Under the pieces are notes generated by a model, which was not told where the DNA came from, did no database searches, and worked only from the letters and a program-made list of their open reading frames with translations. A stretch of DNA of 64,000 nucleotides from a virus: positions 1-64,000 of the IMG/VR virus record IMGVR_UViG_3300035698_007281; one strand, 5' to 3'. This document shows positions 63,609 through 64,000 of this stretch, piece by piece. The position numbers and the translations under genes are program-made. Within the stretch, counting starts at the first letter, position 1, and every line of letters starts with the position of its first letter.

Positions 63609-64000
63609 ATGGACCTTGCAACCAAGAAGATCAACGAGAAACGCCTCAGGGGAGACCTTGGGGCCATCTCGACGGTGTTGGACCAGATCCGGGAGAACAA
63701 GTACCTCACGGTGGAGGTCAAGGAGGGGGATGACACCCAAGCCGTCCTGGTCCATCCGGGTCTCCTGGCGTTCCTGGTGGACATGTATGACCGCCTGTGT
63801 GAGGCCCAGGCCACGCCGGATTGGGGGGCGTTGCGGGCTGAGTCCCGTAAGTTCAAACGAATCGCCGCCTCGGTGACAAGGGAGTTGGCTAAGATGGGGG
63901 GTGCGGAGAGGATCTCCGAGGATCTGTGGACGGAGATCAAGACCAGTATCTTCGAGGCCATCGAGGGGGGCCAGGAAGTCTGGACCGAGAACCGTGACCC
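63609..64000 (+). CDS. Protein of unknown function, truncated by window end
   Basis: 130 residues visible, no stop before 64000. Helical and charged (KKINEKRLRGDLGAISTVLD; FLVDMYDRLCEAQATPDWGA). GGAGAG lies before ATG 63609. Just downstream of portal, where a head protease, scaffold or minor head protein is expected; nothing in the visible part identifies it. Confidence 0.55.
   Translation, partial: MDLATKKINEKRLRGDLGAISTVLDQIRENKYLTVEVKEGDDTQAVLVHPGLLAFLVDMYDRLCEAQATPDWGALRAESRKFKRIAASVTRELAKMGGAERISEDLWTEIKTSIFEAIEGGQEVWTENRD

Overview
This window is most of the genome of a tailed, siphovirus-like double-stranded DNA phage of fairly high GC (about 60% by eye). Evidence: HK97-type portal, large terminase, connector/closure/gp10/tail-terminator genes, two tail-tube-like genes, frameshifted tail chaperones and a tape-measure gene, plus a phage-sized replisome. 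No integrase, repressor, tRNA, CRISPR, capsid, head protease or recognisable endolysin is visible. Terminase and portal lie at the right end and head-tail connectors at the left, so the capsid genes probably lie just outside and the map closes as a circle or permuted molecule. The host cannot be read from the sequence.

Layout. (1) 0-15.7 kb, plus strand: late tail/adsorption operon (beta-helix protein, repeat-built fibre-like protein, connectors, tail tube, chaperones, tape measure, collar-domain protein), then a glycosyltransferase, two lipoprotein-like genes and a trypsin-like protease. (2) 15.7-45.8 kb, minus strand: a sigma-factor-like gene and many small genes in short operons, most preceded by a near-identical sigma70 promoter cassette. 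Between 38.3 and 19.2 kb is one long, tightly overlapping replication/recombination operon: DUF932, clamp loader, SSB-like protein, RecA-like recombinase, RuvC-like nuclease, Mre11/Rad50-type complex, primase, DnaB-like helicase and SNF2-type helicase. Inside it sits a sugar/surface-chemistry island (two glycosyltransferases, deacetylase, PLP aminotransferase, ATP-grasp). (3) 45.8-46.2 kb: a non-coding divergent region rich in inverted repeats. (4) 46.2-56.2 kb, plus strand: wHTH protein, possible amidotransferase-like and QueD-like proteins, sliding clamp, and a family A DNA polymerase split into a UDG-exonuclease gene and a polymerase gene. Between the two halves is a DNA methyltransferase gene that carries two antisense HNH endonuclease genes; a third HNH gene is downstream. 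(5) 56.2-64 kb: small membrane and accessory genes, a cassette flanked by 41-bp direct repeats, terminase, holin-like protein, portal.

The strongest unusual signals are: the in-frame antisense HNH insertions in the methyltransferase; the polymerase split around that island; a Rad50/SbcC ATPase encoded as two separate half-genes around its Mre11 partner; a promoter cassette reiterated about a dozen times; and a roughly 245-nt structured insertion, probably a non-coding RNA, in one of those promoter leaders (41.8-42.05 kb). Translational coupling by ATGA or TGATG overlaps is widespread and was used to choose many starts.
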